Assembly (NCBI GenBank): GCA_017501525.1
Contig: JAFVWT010000010.1
Location: 62,001-126,000, forward strand
DNA length: 64,000 nucleotides
Direction of reading: 5' to 3'
Origin: Bacteroidales bacterium
GTDB lineage: Bacteria > Bacteroidota > Bacteroidia > Bacteroidales > UBA932
The notes below the pieces were generated by a model. It made no database searches, was not told where the DNA came from, and saw only the letters and a list, made by a program, of their open reading frames with translations. The translations under genes and the position numbers were made by a program. This document shows, one piece after another, positions 52,670 to 61,526 of the stretch. Each line of letters starts with the position of its first letter. Within the stretch, counting starts at the first letter, position 1.

Positions 52670-54298
52670 CTATTTACTTTGTGGCTGAATTTCGTTTACT
52701 ACCAGTATATCATTCTCACTCAATATGGTGTTACCGCGAGGGATAATTGTCTCATCTCCACGTTTTATGAGAACTATCAATTCATTGCTGTTCGGGGAGT
52801 ATTGGAAAACTTTTTTGCCAACCCATCCGCTCTGTGGTGTGATGATCCTTTCACTCAAATGAATGACAGAATCATTGTTGTAATTTTTTGCGGTCATAAT
52901 GACTTTGTCCCCTTCCAGAATTTTTGTCTTCCCACTTGGAACTTTAATCTCTGAGTCTCTGACTATTACGGCAATGAGCATATCATGTGGAATGGGAAGA
53001 TCTTTTACTGTTTTGTCCCTCCATGGGTCTTTCGCAGTAATATCGACCTGGACGAACTCTATATCATTGTCCTGGGAATAGTCAGTAAATGTCTTCATAA
53101 TGTCCTCATCCTTGTCTATCATCTTGAGTTTGCGAGAGACGCCGGGAATGAGAGAGCCTTGTACCAATATTGAAATGATCACCACTGTGAATACAATATT
53201 GAATAATGTGTGTTCACCAACACCGCTGATTGTTGCTGCAGCAGGTGTTGCCATAATTGCGAATACGATAGATGCCGCACCTCTAAGTCCAACGAAGGAT
53301 ACGAGGCCCTGTTGGTTGAGTTTGCTTTTAAAAGGTGTCAATATTGAGAATATCGAAATAGGTCGGGCAACTAATGCCATAAATATTGCAATAAGTGCGG
53401 CCGGGAGCAGTACTTCAGGAAGTTCTGATGGATTTACCAGAAGACCCAAAAGGAAGAAGATGACCACTTGCATCAATCCATTGATACCGTCAAAGAATGG
53501 TACCAATGTCTTTTTGTCCTTTATGTCTGCATTTCCGAGGATAATCCCTACAATATAGGCACTCAAGTATCCGTTACCTCCTATAATTGAGGGAAGAGCA
53601 TATGAAAGGATAGCTACTGCAAATACGAAGAGTTCGTCAAAGCTTGAACGGGTTTCCCCGAATCTTTTCATTATTTTGCTGGACACAATGGCGATAGCCA
53701 CCCCTATCAGCGATCCATATACAATTTGGGAGAATATCATATATCCGATTCCCCCCGAATCTGAATCTCCGGTTATCATTGATATCATAATAGCAGTCAG
53801 CATATATGAGCAGGGGTCATTGCTACCGCTTTCTATTTCAAGCAATGATGCAGTGTTGTATTTGAGGCCAAGTTTTCGTGAACGCAATATGGAGAAAACT
53901 GAGGCGGCATCAGTAGAACTCAGAACGGAACCAATAAGGAAGCCAAATAAAGGCTCCATATCCAGAACCCATATACAGAACAGACCTGTCAGTAGAGCAG
54001 TCAGGAAAACACCTATTGAGGCGAGGAGTCCAGCTTTTACCACCACAGGACGTGCTTCTTTCCATCTGGTACCAAATCCTCCGTAGAACATTATGAAGAT
54101 AAGAGCTACTGTGCAGATGTCTTCTGTGATATTGAAGTTATTGAATTCTATACTGATAATACCATCTGAACCGAATACCATTCCTAATAGCATAAATCCC
54201 AGAAGCATTGGTATTCCTATCTTGTTTGATATTCTATTCAGAATAACGCATAAGACAATTACTATGGCGGAAAGTATTAGTAATGATATTAGGTTCAT
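52670..54298 (-). CDS. Cation/proton antiporter (CPA1 NhaP-like) with RCK_C domains
   Basis: This 542-aa protein has about twelve membrane helices with the antiporter core (SVLSSTDAASVFSILRSRKLGLKYNTASLLEIESGSNDP is the conserved Asp/Ser region), followed by cytosolic regulatory TrkA_C-type domains (about 395-540). Such K+/H+ antiporters protect cytosolic pH and potassium levels. It is the first of three genes (antiporter-DUF362-menA) with gaps of 6 bp or less. Confidence 0.9.
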   Translation of the reverse strand: MNLISLLILSAIVIVLCVILNRISNKIGIPMLLGFMLLGMVFGSDGIISIEFNNFNITEDICTVALIFIMFYGGFGTRWKEARPVVVKAGLLASIGVFLTALLTGLFCIWVLDMEPLFGFLIGSVLSSTDAASVFSILRSRKLGLKYNTASLLEIESGSNDPCSYMLTAIMISMITGDSDSGGIGYMIFSQIVYGSLIGVAIAIVSSKIMKRFGETRSSFDELFVFAVAILSYALPSIIGGNGYLSAYIVGIILGNADIKDKKTLVPFFDGINGLMQVVIFFLLGLLVNPSELPEVLLPAALIAIFMALVARPISIFSILTPFKSKLNQQGLVSFVGLRGAASIVFAIMATPAAATISGVGEHTLFNIVFTVVIISILVQGSLIPGVSRKLKMIDKDEDIMKTFTDYSQDNDIEFVQVDITAKDPWRDKTVKDLPIPHDMLIAVIVRDSEIKVPSGKTKILEGDKVIMTAKNYNNDSVIHLSERIITPQSGWVGKKVFQYSPNSNELIVLIKRGDETIIPRGNTILSENDILVVNEIQPQSK

Positions 54299-54327
54299 GG
54301 TTCCAAAAAAAGTAGTATTTTAATAAG

Positions 54328-54351
54328 AAAGGGTGGCATGAACCACCCTTT
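54328..54351 (-). terminator. Hairpin terminator after the nucleotidyltransferase gene
   Basis: AAAGGGTGG (54328-54336) pairs with CCACCCTTT (54343-54351) with a 6-base loop. It lies 11 bp after the nucleotidyltransferase stop on the minus strand; the U tract is weak. Confidence 0.65.
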
Positions 54352-54362
54352 ATGATAATTTT

Positions 54363-55277
54363 TTACCAAAGTTTAGATGGATATGTCCCGTTCGCAATGA
54401 GTTGAGATATTTTATCCATTACTTCAGGCTTGTCCTCCTTGTATGTGACACCAAACCATTTAGCTTGGCTTGTAAGCACTTTAAGAGTGACTCTTTTCTC
54501 TTCTATGAGTGTATTGACGCATAGAGGGATAAAGAATTCAGATTTTATGTTGGAAAGGTTAGATGGGTCTGATAGGAATTTCTTGAAGAGTTCTTCTGTC
54601 TTCTCGAAGAAATCGGGGGTAAATCCAAATAGATTCATTGATACAGTGGTGTTTTCATCAATGGGATGTTCCCCGCTCTGCTCTTTATATCTGACAATTC
54701 CATCTTTACCACGTTCAATAGCTGTACGCTCAACTATTGCAACAAGATTTCCTGCCTGATCCACCGAACATTCTCCGCGTGAGACAGTACCATAATCAGA
54801 TAAAGTATTGCGGAGATTGTAGCCGACCATCGAATAGTTTCCTGTTGTCCCGTCAGCTTTGCGAAGATACTCTGCCAATACCATATATGCATCCCTGCCA
54901 TAGAAGTCGTCAGCGTTGATGACTGCAAACGGTCCGTTTACTGCAGGTGCTGCCATAAGTACGGCGTGACAAGTGCCCCAGGGTTTGATTCTGCCGTCAG
55001 GAACGGTAAATCCTTCAGGCAGATAATCAAGTTCCTGGAAGACAAATTCCACATCTATTTTCCCTCCAAAGTGCTCTTTTGAGAATACTTCTTTGAATTC
55101 TTGCTCAAAAGAGTGTCTTATAACAAAGACTACTTTTCCAAATCCTGCTTGAACGGCATCGTAAATGGAATAGTCTATTATGGCTTCGTTATTAGGACCC
55201 ACACCGTCCATCTGTTTTAGTGAACCATAGCGGGAGCCCATCCCTGCTGCCAATACAACCAATGTAGGCTTTGTCAT
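54363..55277 (-). CDS. Sugar-phosphate nucleotidyltransferase-like protein
   Basis: This 304-aa protein belongs to the NTP-transferase fold. The nucleotide loop is LAAGMGSRYGSLKQMDGVGPN, and FAVINADDFYGRDAY carries the metal aspartates. Family members join NTPs to sugar-1-phosphates, but the substrate is not evident. The loop lacks the usual GxGTRLxP form, having SRYGSLKQ instead, as in a Bacteroidetes-wide subgroup. It follows the DUF1015 gene by 25 bp. Confidence 0.85.
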   Translation of the reverse strand: MTKPTLVVLAAGMGSRYGSLKQMDGVGPNNEAIIDYSIYDAVQAGFGKVVFVIRHSFEQEFKEVFSKEHFGGKIDVEFVFQELDYLPEGFTVPDGRIKPWGTCHAVLMAAPAVNGPFAVINADDFYGRDAYMVLAEYLRKADGTTGNYSMVGYNLRNTLSDYGTVSRGECSVDQAGNLVAIVERTAIERGKDGIVRYKEQSGEHPIDENTTVSMNLFGFTPDFFEKTEELFKKFLSDPSNLSNIKSEFFIPLCVNTLIEEKRVTLKVLTSQAKWFGVTYKEDKPEVMDKISQLIANGTYPSKLW

Positions 55278-55302
55278 ATCTTCTGTACTTTGGTAAATTT
55301 AA

Positions 55303-56544
55303 TTAAACAAGTTTGTGGATTGCAAGACCGCTTCTGAGCTTAGGCTCGAACCAAGTGGTCTTAGGAGGCATAATGTTGCCTGTATCAGCGATGTTGATAA
55401 GTTGTCTCATTGAAACAGGATACAATGCGAATGCTGCAACCATTTCACCTGAATCAACTCTTCTGCTAAGTTCGCCAAGTCCGCGGATACCACCTACGAA
55501 GTCAATTCTCTTAGATGTTCTAAGGTCTTTGATATCGAGTAGTTTGTCGAAGATAAGGTTTGAGCAGATAGTAACGTCAAGAACTCCGATAGGATCGTTG
55601 TCGTCATATTTGCCCTCTTTTGCTGTCAAAGAGTACCATTTGCCATCGATGTACATTGCGAAGTTGTGAAGAGCTGCAGGAGTATAAATCTCAGTACCCA
55701 TCTCTTTAACTTCGAAATCTTCACCTAAAGCAGCGATGAATTGTTCTTTGCTCATACCGTTAAGATCTTTAACTACGCGGTTGTAGTCGATAATCTTAAG
55801 GTGGCTTTCAGGGAATACAACAGACATGAAGTAGTTATATTCTTCATCACCTTTATGGTTAGGATTTTGACGGCGTTTTTCTTCTCCAACAAGTGCAGCA
55901 GCAGCTGTTCTGTGGTGACCGTCAGCTACATAGAATGCAGGGATTTGAGAGAATATTTCGGTGATACGTGCGATATCTTCATCTTTGTCGATAATCCAGA
56001 AGTGGTGTCCAAAACCGTCATCGGGAGCAACGAAATCGTATTCGGGAGCGTTTGCTGTATATTTAGCAACGATAGCGTTGATTTCGTCGTTATCGGGATA
56101 TGCAAAGAATACAGGTTCAACGTTAGCGTTTTGAATTCTAACGTGAATCATTCTGTCTTCCTCTTTATCTTTACGTGTAAGCTCGTGTTTTTTGATTTTA
56201 CCTGTCAAGTAGTCATCTACGTGGGCACAAAGAACGATACCGTATTGGGTACGACCATCCATAGTTTGTGCATAAACATAGTAGCACTCTTTTTGGTCTT
56301 TGACAAGCCAACCGTTGTTCATCCAAGTCTTGAGGTTCTCAACAGCTTTATCGTAAGCGGGTTGAGAGTGCTCGTCGATGATAGGATCGAAGTCAATTTC
56401 GGGTTTGGTTATATGAAGCAATGATTTTTCACCTGCTTCAGCTTTTGCTTCTTGAGAGTTAAGTACGTCGTAAGGGCGTGCAGCTACCTCTTCAACAATA
56501 GCTTTGGGTGGACGAATCGCTGCGAAAGGTTTTACTTTTACCAT
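55303..56544 (-). CDS. DUF1015 family protein in the serine operon
   Basis: This 413-aa protein has a DUF1015 body, with RPPKAIVEEVAARPYDVLN at the N-terminus and YVADGHHRTAAAAL in the middle, which recalls the nucleotide/phosphate loop of ParB/sulfiredoxin-fold proteins, including serine kinases. It lies downstream of serC and serA on one strand. The classical third enzyme SerB is not in the cluster. A role in serine synthesis or phosphoserine handling is a reasonable inference from position, not from motifs. Confidence 0.85.
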   Translation of the reverse strand: MVKVKPFAAIRPPKAIVEEVAARPYDVLNSQEAKAEAGEKSLLHITKPEIDFDPIIDEHSQPAYDKAVENLKTWMNNGWLVKDQKECYYVYAQTMDGRTQYGIVLCAHVDDYLTGKIKKHELTRKDKEEDRMIHVRIQNANVEPVFFAYPDNDEINAIVAKYTANAPEYDFVAPDDGFGHHFWIIDKDEDIARITEIFSQIPAFYVADGHHRTAAAALVGEEKRRQNPNHKGDEEYNYFMSVVFPESHLKIIDYNRVVKDLNGMSKEQFIAALGEDFEVKEMGTEIYTPAALHNFAMYIDGKWYSLTAKEGKYDDNDPIGVLDVTICSNLIFDKLLDIKDLRTSKRIDFVGGIRGLGELSRRVDSGEMVAAFALYPVSMRQLINIADTGNIMPPKTTWFEPKLRSGLAIHKLV

Positions 56545-56559
56545 AATTTAATACATTAT

Positions 56560-56585
56560 GGGGAGTTTTGTGAACTCCCCGTTTT
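56560..56585 (-). terminator. Hairpin between serA and the DUF1015 gene
   Basis: GGGGAGTT (56560-56567) pairs with AACTCCCC (56573-56580). A T run follows only on the plus side (GTTTT). On the serA strand it may lower read-through or protect the upstream mRNA. Confidence 0.5.
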
Positions 56586-56594
56586 AATCTGTTA

Positions 56595-57515
56595 TTATTT
56601 GTTAAGTTGGAATTTTCTGTTACCTGTAGCGAAGAAGTCGCAAATTTGGTTGGCTGCTGCAACACCTGCGTTTACGTTAGCTTCTGCAGTTTCAGCACCC
56701 ATTTTCTTAGGAGTAGCAAATACTCTCTTTCCAAATTTCTCATTCAACTCAGCTTGGTTAGAAGCTGCGATGTCTGTGATATATTTGAGGTCTTCTCTTT
56801 CGGTAAGAACTTGAACCAATTCCTCTTCGTGAATAACCTCTTTACGAGCGGTGTTTACAAGGCATGCACCTTTAGGCATTCTTGAAAGAAGGTGGTAACC
56901 GATTGATTTCTTAGTTTGTTCGGTAGCAGGGATATGAAGTGAAAGGAAGTTTGATTTTTCATAAAGTTCTTCCAATGTTGCTGCAACTTCAACTCCGTCA
57001 GCTTTGATAGCTTCTGCAGGAACGAAGGGGTCGAATGCGATGATGTTCATTCCAAATCCTTTAGCGTGTTCAGCTACAAGGCGACCTACGTTACCGTATG
57101 CTTGGATACCGAGGGTTTTGCCTTTAAGTTCTGAACCTGTACCTGCTGTAAACTGGTTACGGGAGATGTAGATCATAAAACCGATAGCCAATTCAGCAAC
57201 AGCATTTGAGTTCTGACCTGGGGTGTTCATTGCAACGATACCTCTTTCTGTACAAGCAGCCAGGTCAAGGTTGTCAAAACCTGCACCTGCGCGAACTACG
57301 ATTTGAAGCTTGGGAGCTGCTGCGATAACTTCGCGGGTAACTTTGTCTGAACGAACGATAAGAGCGTCAGCGTCAGCTACTGCATCGTAAAGTTGTTTAA
57401 CATCGGTATATTTTTCCAAAGTAGTCAATTTGTGACCACCTTTTTCTGCTATTTCTCTGATTTGGTCAACTGCTACCTTTGAGAAAGGTTTTTCGGTTGC
57501 TACTAAAATATTCAT
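56595..57515 (-). CDS. serA: D-3-phosphoglycerate dehydrogenase (short form)
   Basis: SerA (306 aa) oxidises 3-phosphoglycerate to phosphohydroxypyruvate, the first step of serine synthesis. D-2-hydroxyacid dehydrogenase motifs are GIQAYGNVGRLVAEHAKGFGM (NAD loop) and VVRAGAGFDNLD; the Glu/His pair lies near the C-terminus. It has no ACT or ASB regulatory domain, so the feedback seen in long SerA is absent. It lies 24 bp after serC. Confidence 0.93.
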   Translation of the reverse strand: MNILVATEKPFSKVAVDQIREIAEKGGHKLTTLEKYTDVKQLYDAVADADALIVRSDKVTREVIAAAPKLQIVVRAGAGFDNLDLAACTERGIVAMNTPGQNSNAVAELAIGFMIYISRNQFTAGTGSELKGKTLGIQAYGNVGRLVAEHAKGFGMNIIAFDPFVPAEAIKADGVEVAATLEELYEKSNFLSLHIPATEQTKKSIGYHLLSRMPKGACLVNTARKEVIHEEELVQVLTEREDLKYITDIAASNQAELNEKFGKRVFATPKKMGAETAEANVNAGVAAANQICDFFATGNRKFQLNK

Positions 57516-57539
57516 TATTTGTGATTTCTAAAGGGTTTA

Positions 57540-58613
57540 TTATTTGTGAAGTTGTTCAAATTCTTGCATGCAAGCTACCAAAGCTTCAACAGCTTCTTTA
57601 GGACAAGCATTGTAAGTAGAAGCGCGGAAACCACCTACTGAACGGTGACCTTTGATACCTACCATACCTCTTTCTTTTGCAAATGCGAAGAATTCGTCTT
57701 GTAGGTGTTCATAACCTTCAGCCATTACGAAGCAGATGTTCATGAGTGAACGGTCTTCTTTAGCTGCGGTACCTCTGAATAGAGGGTTGCGGTCGATTTC
57801 GTTGTAAAGCAAAGCAGCTTTTTCTTTGTTCATTTCGTAAACTTTTTCAAGACCACCCTGAGCTTTCACCCATTTAAGAGTTTCGTTCATTACGAAGATA
57901 GAGAATACAGGAGGGGTGTTGAACATAGATTCGCCATCAATGTGGGTTCTGTAGTCAAGCATTGTAGGAAGGTAACGAGATACTTTACCAAGAATGTCGT
58001 TTTTAACGATTACGAATACTGTACCTGCAGGACCAACGTTTTTCTGAGCACCACCATAGATAAGAGCATATTTAGAAACGTCTACAGGGCGGCTCATGAT
58101 GTCAGATGACATATCTGCTACCAAGTTAACGGGGCAATCCATATCTTCGTGGATCTCTGTACCGTAGATAGTGTTGTTGGTAGTGATGTGGAAATAGTCG
58201 AGGTCGGTAGGGATTTCATATCCTTTAGGGATGTAGTTGTAAGTAGTATCTGCAGAAGATGCGATAGCTACTGCATTACCGATACCTTTTGCTTCTTTAA
58301 GAGCTTTTTTAGCCCAAACACCTGTTTCAAGGTAACCAGCTTTGTTTTCAAGAAGGTTCATTGCAACATACAAGAACTGAAGTGAAGCACCACCACCGAG
58401 GAACAAAACGCTGTATCCATCAGGAATGTTGAGGATCTCTTTCCACAAGCTGCGGCATTCATCCATTACAGCTTCCCATTCTTTACTACGGTGAGAAACT
58501 TCTATTACTGAGATTCCAGTTCCTTTAAAGTCTTTAAGAGCTTCGATAGCTGCGTTGACTGCTTCGCGAGGAAGAACGCAAGGACCTGCATTGAAATTGT
58601 AAGCTTTTTTCAT
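57540..58613 (-). CDS. serC: Phosphoserine aminotransferase
   Basis: SerC (357 aa) converts phosphohydroxypyruvate to phosphoserine with PLP; it can also serve in pyridoxine synthesis. Markers are [31 protein letters not shown], and the PLP lysine in [13 protein letters not shown] take the ATG at 58613, not the upstream TTG. It is first in the serC-serA-DUF1015-nucleotidyltransferase run, with a promoter at 58656-58687. Confidence 0.97.
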   Translation of the reverse strand: MKKAYNFNAGPCVLPREAVNAAIEALKDFKGTGISVIEVSHRSKEWEAVMDECRSLWKEILNIPDGYSVLFLGGGASLQFLYVAMNLLENKAGYLETGVWAKKALKEAKGIGNAVAIASSADTTYNYIPKGYEIPTDLDYFHITTNNTIYGTEIHEDMDCPVNLVADMSSDIMSRPVDVSKYALIYGGAQKNVGPAGTVFVIVKNDILGKVSRYLPTMLDYRTHIDGESMFNTPPVFSIFVMNETLKWVKAQGGLEKVYEMNKEKAALLYNEIDRNPLFRGTAAKEDRSLMNICFVMAEGYEHLQDEFFAFAKERGMVGIKGHRSVGGFRASTYNACPKEAVEALVACMQEFEQLHK

Positions 58614-58655
58614 ATTGATCAAATATTTTATGTGTTAATAATTGTAAATAAAGTT

Positions 58656-58687
58656 CAAAGGTATAAAAATTTACTGATTTGGCGAAA
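58656..58687 (-). promoter_or_regulatory. Bacteroidetes-type promoter for serC
   Basis: On the minus strand TTTC (58687-58684), 20-base spacer, TACCTTTG (58663-58656). One mismatch in the -33 box. Confidence 0.65.
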
Positions 58688-58711
58688 GTTAGTTCTATTA
58701 TTTCGAAAAAA

Positions 58712-59188
58712 TCAGTGTGAATTGCTGATAATCTTAAGATGTTTTGAGTCAGTGGTTTTTTCACAGTATGAACAAAGTAGCTTTATTTCATTTTCCTTGA
58801 CGATGGTGCGGAATTTTGTCTCAATCTCCTGGTGGTTGGTTACGCACATCGGATTGATACATTTTACGATTCCTGTTATCGTTTCAGGAATGGTGAGAAC
58901 TTTTTTCTCAATGACTTCAAAATTCTTAATGATGTTTACGGAGGCCATAGGGGCTACAAGGGCGATTTTGTTCAATTCGTCATCTTTGAAAAATCTTTCA
59001 GCAAGCTTGATGATCCCTTTCTTTCCCATTGACTTGCTGTCAAGGTTTACTCCAAATGTTACAGGGTTGGTGGAATCCTGAATGCCCAGGATATCAATGA
59101 CTCTGAATATTTGTTCGCTGGGAATGTGATCCAGTACGGTGCCGTTTTTAATGGCATTTACTCTTAAATATTTTTCGTTATTTTCCAT
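58712..59188 (-). CDS. pyrI: Aspartate carbamoyltransferase regulatory subunit
   Basis: PyrI (158 aa) binds CTP/ATP and tethers catalytic trimers in class B ATCase. The N-terminal allosteric domain is recognisable at VNAIKNGTVLDHIP, and the C-terminal zinc domain has CINPMC and CSYC giving four cysteines. It lies 11 bp after the restored end of pyrB, on the same strand. PyrI itself is intact even though its catalytic partner is interrupted. Confidence 0.96.
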   Translation of the reverse strand: MENNEKYLRVNAIKNGTVLDHIPSEQIFRVIDILGIQDSTNPVTFGVNLDSKSMGKKGIIKLAERFFKDDELNKIALVAPMASVNIIKNFEVIEKKVLTIPETITGIVKCINPMCVTNHQEIETKFRTIVKENEIKLLCSYCEKTTDSKHLKIISNSH

Positions 59189-59199
59189 ATTGAACTGCT

Positions 59200-60105
59200 C
59201 TATCTTTTACCTAATAAATATGAAATGATAGCCATTCTGACATACATTCCGTTTTCGGCCTGTTTAAAGTATGATGCGTACGGAGTATCATCCACATCAG
59301 TAGCTATCTCCTGTAATCTGGGGAGTGGGTGCAGTATTCTCATATTGTCCCTTACTGAACTGAGCATTGATTTGTTCAGGCTGTATACATTTTTTACTTT
59401 TTCGTATTATACGGGGTCGGTAAATCTCTCCTGTTGAATACGGGTCATGTAGAGAATATCGGTGTCGTTGAGGTATTTTTCAAGCTCGGTGGTCTCCCTG
59501 AATGGAATATGCTTTTCATTGAGGAATTCTTTGTATTCCATTGGCATTTCTAACTCTGAGGGAGCTGTGAATGTAAATGAAGGGGTGAAATGGGATAGGG
59601 CCTGAAGCAGGGAGTGGACAGTTCTTCCATATTTGAGGTCGCCGACCATATTTATATCAATGTTGTCCAGACGTCCCTGAGTTTCCATTATTGTGTACAG
59701 GTCAAGCAATGTCTGGGTCGGATGTTGGTTAGCTCCATCACCGGCGTTGATGACAGGTACTGATGCAATCTCTGAGGCATATCTGGCGCTCCCTTCTAAG
59801 GGGTGTCTCATTACTATAAGGTCAACATAGTTGGAGACCATCTTGATGGTATCTTTCAGACTTTCACCTTTTCTTATACTGGTGTTGGCTGCGTCTGAAA
59901 AGCCGATTACTCTGGCACCTAATCTATTAGATGCAGTTTCAAAACTCAGGCGTGTTCTGGTTGAGGGCTCAAAGAAGATACAAGCTATAACCTTGTCGCT
60001 CAAAAATGTTTGCGATTTGTTTTGTTCAAATTCTTTTGCGACGTTGAGGATATGCAGGATTTCCTCCTTTGTAAAATCTTGGATGGAGATTAGACTTTTG
60101 GCCAT
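59200..60105 (-). pseudogene. pyrB: Aspartate carbamoyltransferase catalytic subunit with in-frame stop
   Basis: The full frame is 301 codons plus the TAG at 59200-59202, interrupted once by TAA at 59407-59409 (codon 233). Before the stop the carbamoyl-phosphate domain is normal ([13 protein letters not shown] STRTR motif in [30 protein letters not shown]), and the aspartate loop ends [12 protein letters not shown]. After the stop the frame resumes [15 protein letters not shown] ... [19 protein letters not shown], with key residues kept. The stop replaces the Glu (GAA) that aligns with E. coli Glu239. Product if not read through: 232 aa, lacking the C-terminal helices that pack across the two domains. 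Sequencing error is possible. Confidence 0.9.
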
Positions 60106-60131
60106 ATTTTATAAGTGTTATTTGTTTTTCA

Positions 60132-60734
60132 TCAGATTACTGTTGCATATTTTCCCACTGCTTCTATAAATCTCTCTTTTTCAGAAAGACGTATATTGAG
60201 TATGATTTTGCATTCGTTGTCGAATTCCTGTTTGTCCGGAATAATGTTGAATTCCTTGAGTTTCTTCATTACGTCATTCATTGCCAGGTATCCAAAAATC
60301 AATGTGATTTGCGAGGAGGCTGTTTTGGTAATGATTTCTGCATTCTGCAGCACATCGGTCGTAGCGCTTTTGTAAGCCTTTATTAATCCCGGAACCCCCA
60401 ATTTTATTCCACCGAAGTATCTTACTACGACAATAAGTATATCGCTCAGTTCATTAGAGAGGAGTTGTCCCAAAATGGGCCTTCCGGCAGTGGAGGAGGG
60501 CTCTCCGTCATCGTTCGCTCTCCAGATATCTCCGAATTGTCCTATTCTATAAGCATAGCAATGATGTCTGGCATCGTAATATTCTTTTTTGAGGGAGTCG
60601 ATAATGGGTTTTATATCTTCTTCTGTCTGAACGGGAAAGGCGAAAGAGAGAAATTTGCTCCCTTTGTCTTTGTAAATGCCCTGGGCCGGGGATTTGATTG
60701 ATAGGTATGTGTCGCTATCCGCCTGCTGCTCCAT
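60132..60734 (-). CDS. YigZ/IMPACT-family protein
   Basis: This 200-aa protein has an N-terminal UPF0029/IMPACT domain (about 15-125), with diagnostic KGSKFLSFAFPV, DARHHCYAYRIG and DDGEPSSTAGRPIL. A ferredoxin-like C-terminal domain (about 135-200, DUF1949) follows. Its function in bacteria is unproven; the eukaryotic relative modulates GCN2. I use the ATG at 60734, not the longer frame to 60815. It is upstream of pyrB on the same strand with 26 bp between. Confidence 0.9.
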   Translation of the reverse strand: MEQQADSDTYLSIKSPAQGIYKDKGSKFLSFAFPVQTEEDIKPIIDSLKKEYYDARHHCYAYRIGQFGDIWRANDDGEPSSTAGRPILGQLLSNELSDILIVVVRYFGGIKLGVPGLIKAYKSATTDVLQNAEIITKTASSQITLIFGYLAMNDVMKKLKEFNIIPDKQEFDNECKIILNIRLSEKERFIEAVGKYATVI

Positions 60735-60905
60735 AATAGTAATTTCAGTCGCTAAGATAGTATATTTTCTTATCTTTTTTACACAAAAAGGATGAGAAAA
60801 TAAAAATGACGTCAAAAACTGATATTTTTGAAAAAATTGGTATCATCGTAAGAAAAACTTTTGTAACTTTGATTTTTCAGAGAGATAAAATTTAATATTA
60901 CAAAT

Positions 60906-61412
60906 ATGATTTGTGCATATAAAGCTACTATAACCAAAAGCAAGGTTTTTATGCGGGAGTACCATTTGGATACATCGATTTCTTTGTATCGTTTACATGA
61001 ATTTTTATGTAGAGACCTTGAATATTCTTCAGATCAGATGGTCTACTTTGAAGCAATCGACAAGAAAGGCGAACCTGTGAAAAGATATGGATTGTTTGAT
61101 TTTGGTGACGGCTCTATGGATACTGTTTCATTGCAGTCGACAATAGATAATGAAGAATTGGTTCTGAAGTATGTTTACAATGTACCTATGGGACTTTCCA
61201 TAATTCTTACTTTTATCTCAGAACAGGAGTATAATAGGAAGTTGGACTATCCGTGCCTGGTAAATGAGAAAGGAAGGATTCCAGATCAATTCTCGGCTCA
61301 ATATGAGGATTTTGAGGAATACTCGGACTATGGACGCTCAAGTTTTACCGAAAATGAAACTGAGCAGGAATACGAAGAGGATGAACTTCCTGAAGGAGAA
61401 GAAGGAGAATAG
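60906..61412 (+). CDS. IS1096-passenger/pRiA4b ORF-3-like protein
   Basis: This 168-aa protein opens with VFMREYHLDTSISLYRLHEFLCRDLEY, resembling pRiA4b ORF-3-like proteins (annotated as IS1096 passenger TnpR), and ends in a very acidic tail (about 140-168). In Bacteroidales such a gene is commonly next to miaA, as here, and is chromosomal, not part of an insertion sequence; no transposase is nearby. A TAACTTTG box lies at 60864-60871. Function unknown. Confidence 0.75.
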   Translation: MICAYKATITKSKVFMREYHLDTSISLYRLHEFLCRDLEYSSDQMVYFEAIDKKGEPVKRYGLFDFGDGSMDTVSLQSTIDNEELVLKYVYNVPMGLSIILTFISEQEYNRKLDYPCLVNEKGRIPDQFSAQYEDFEEYSDYGRSSFTENETEQEYEEDELPEGEEGE

Positions 61413-61468
61413 TTGATATATCTTCTATAGTTGGTGATATCAATGGATAGTTTAGGAATGATTCCATT

Positions 61469-61520
61469 GGTTTCCTATAATCTTTAAAACGGGGGATTTA
61501 TAGAGGTTCCCTAAAATAAT
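61469..61520 (+). repeat. Copy e of the intergenic repeat, before miaA
   Basis: Short form: GGTTTCCTATAATCTTTAAA then ACGGGGGATTTATAGAGGTT and CCCTAAAATAAT. It has both ends, in sense of miaA, and ends 7 bases before its GTG start. Confidence 0.78.
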
Positions 61521-61526
61521 ATTGAA

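Noticed and set aside
55741..56424. A 227-codon plus-strand open frame
   Set aside because: It lies wholly antisense to the DUF1015 gene, has a phenylalanine/valine-rich composition typical of a reversed coding strand, and no recognisable domain.
59407..59409. TAA in pyrB as evidence of stop-codon reassignment
   Set aside because: TAA serves as the normal stop of many other genes here (for example the M23 gene ending at 5155 and the OsmC gene ending at 26098), so a changed genetic code is excluded.
60906..61412. IS1096-like name as a sign of an insertion sequence
   Set aside because: No transposase or terminal inverted repeats are present, and the gene is commonly a stable neighbour of miaA in Bacteroidales.
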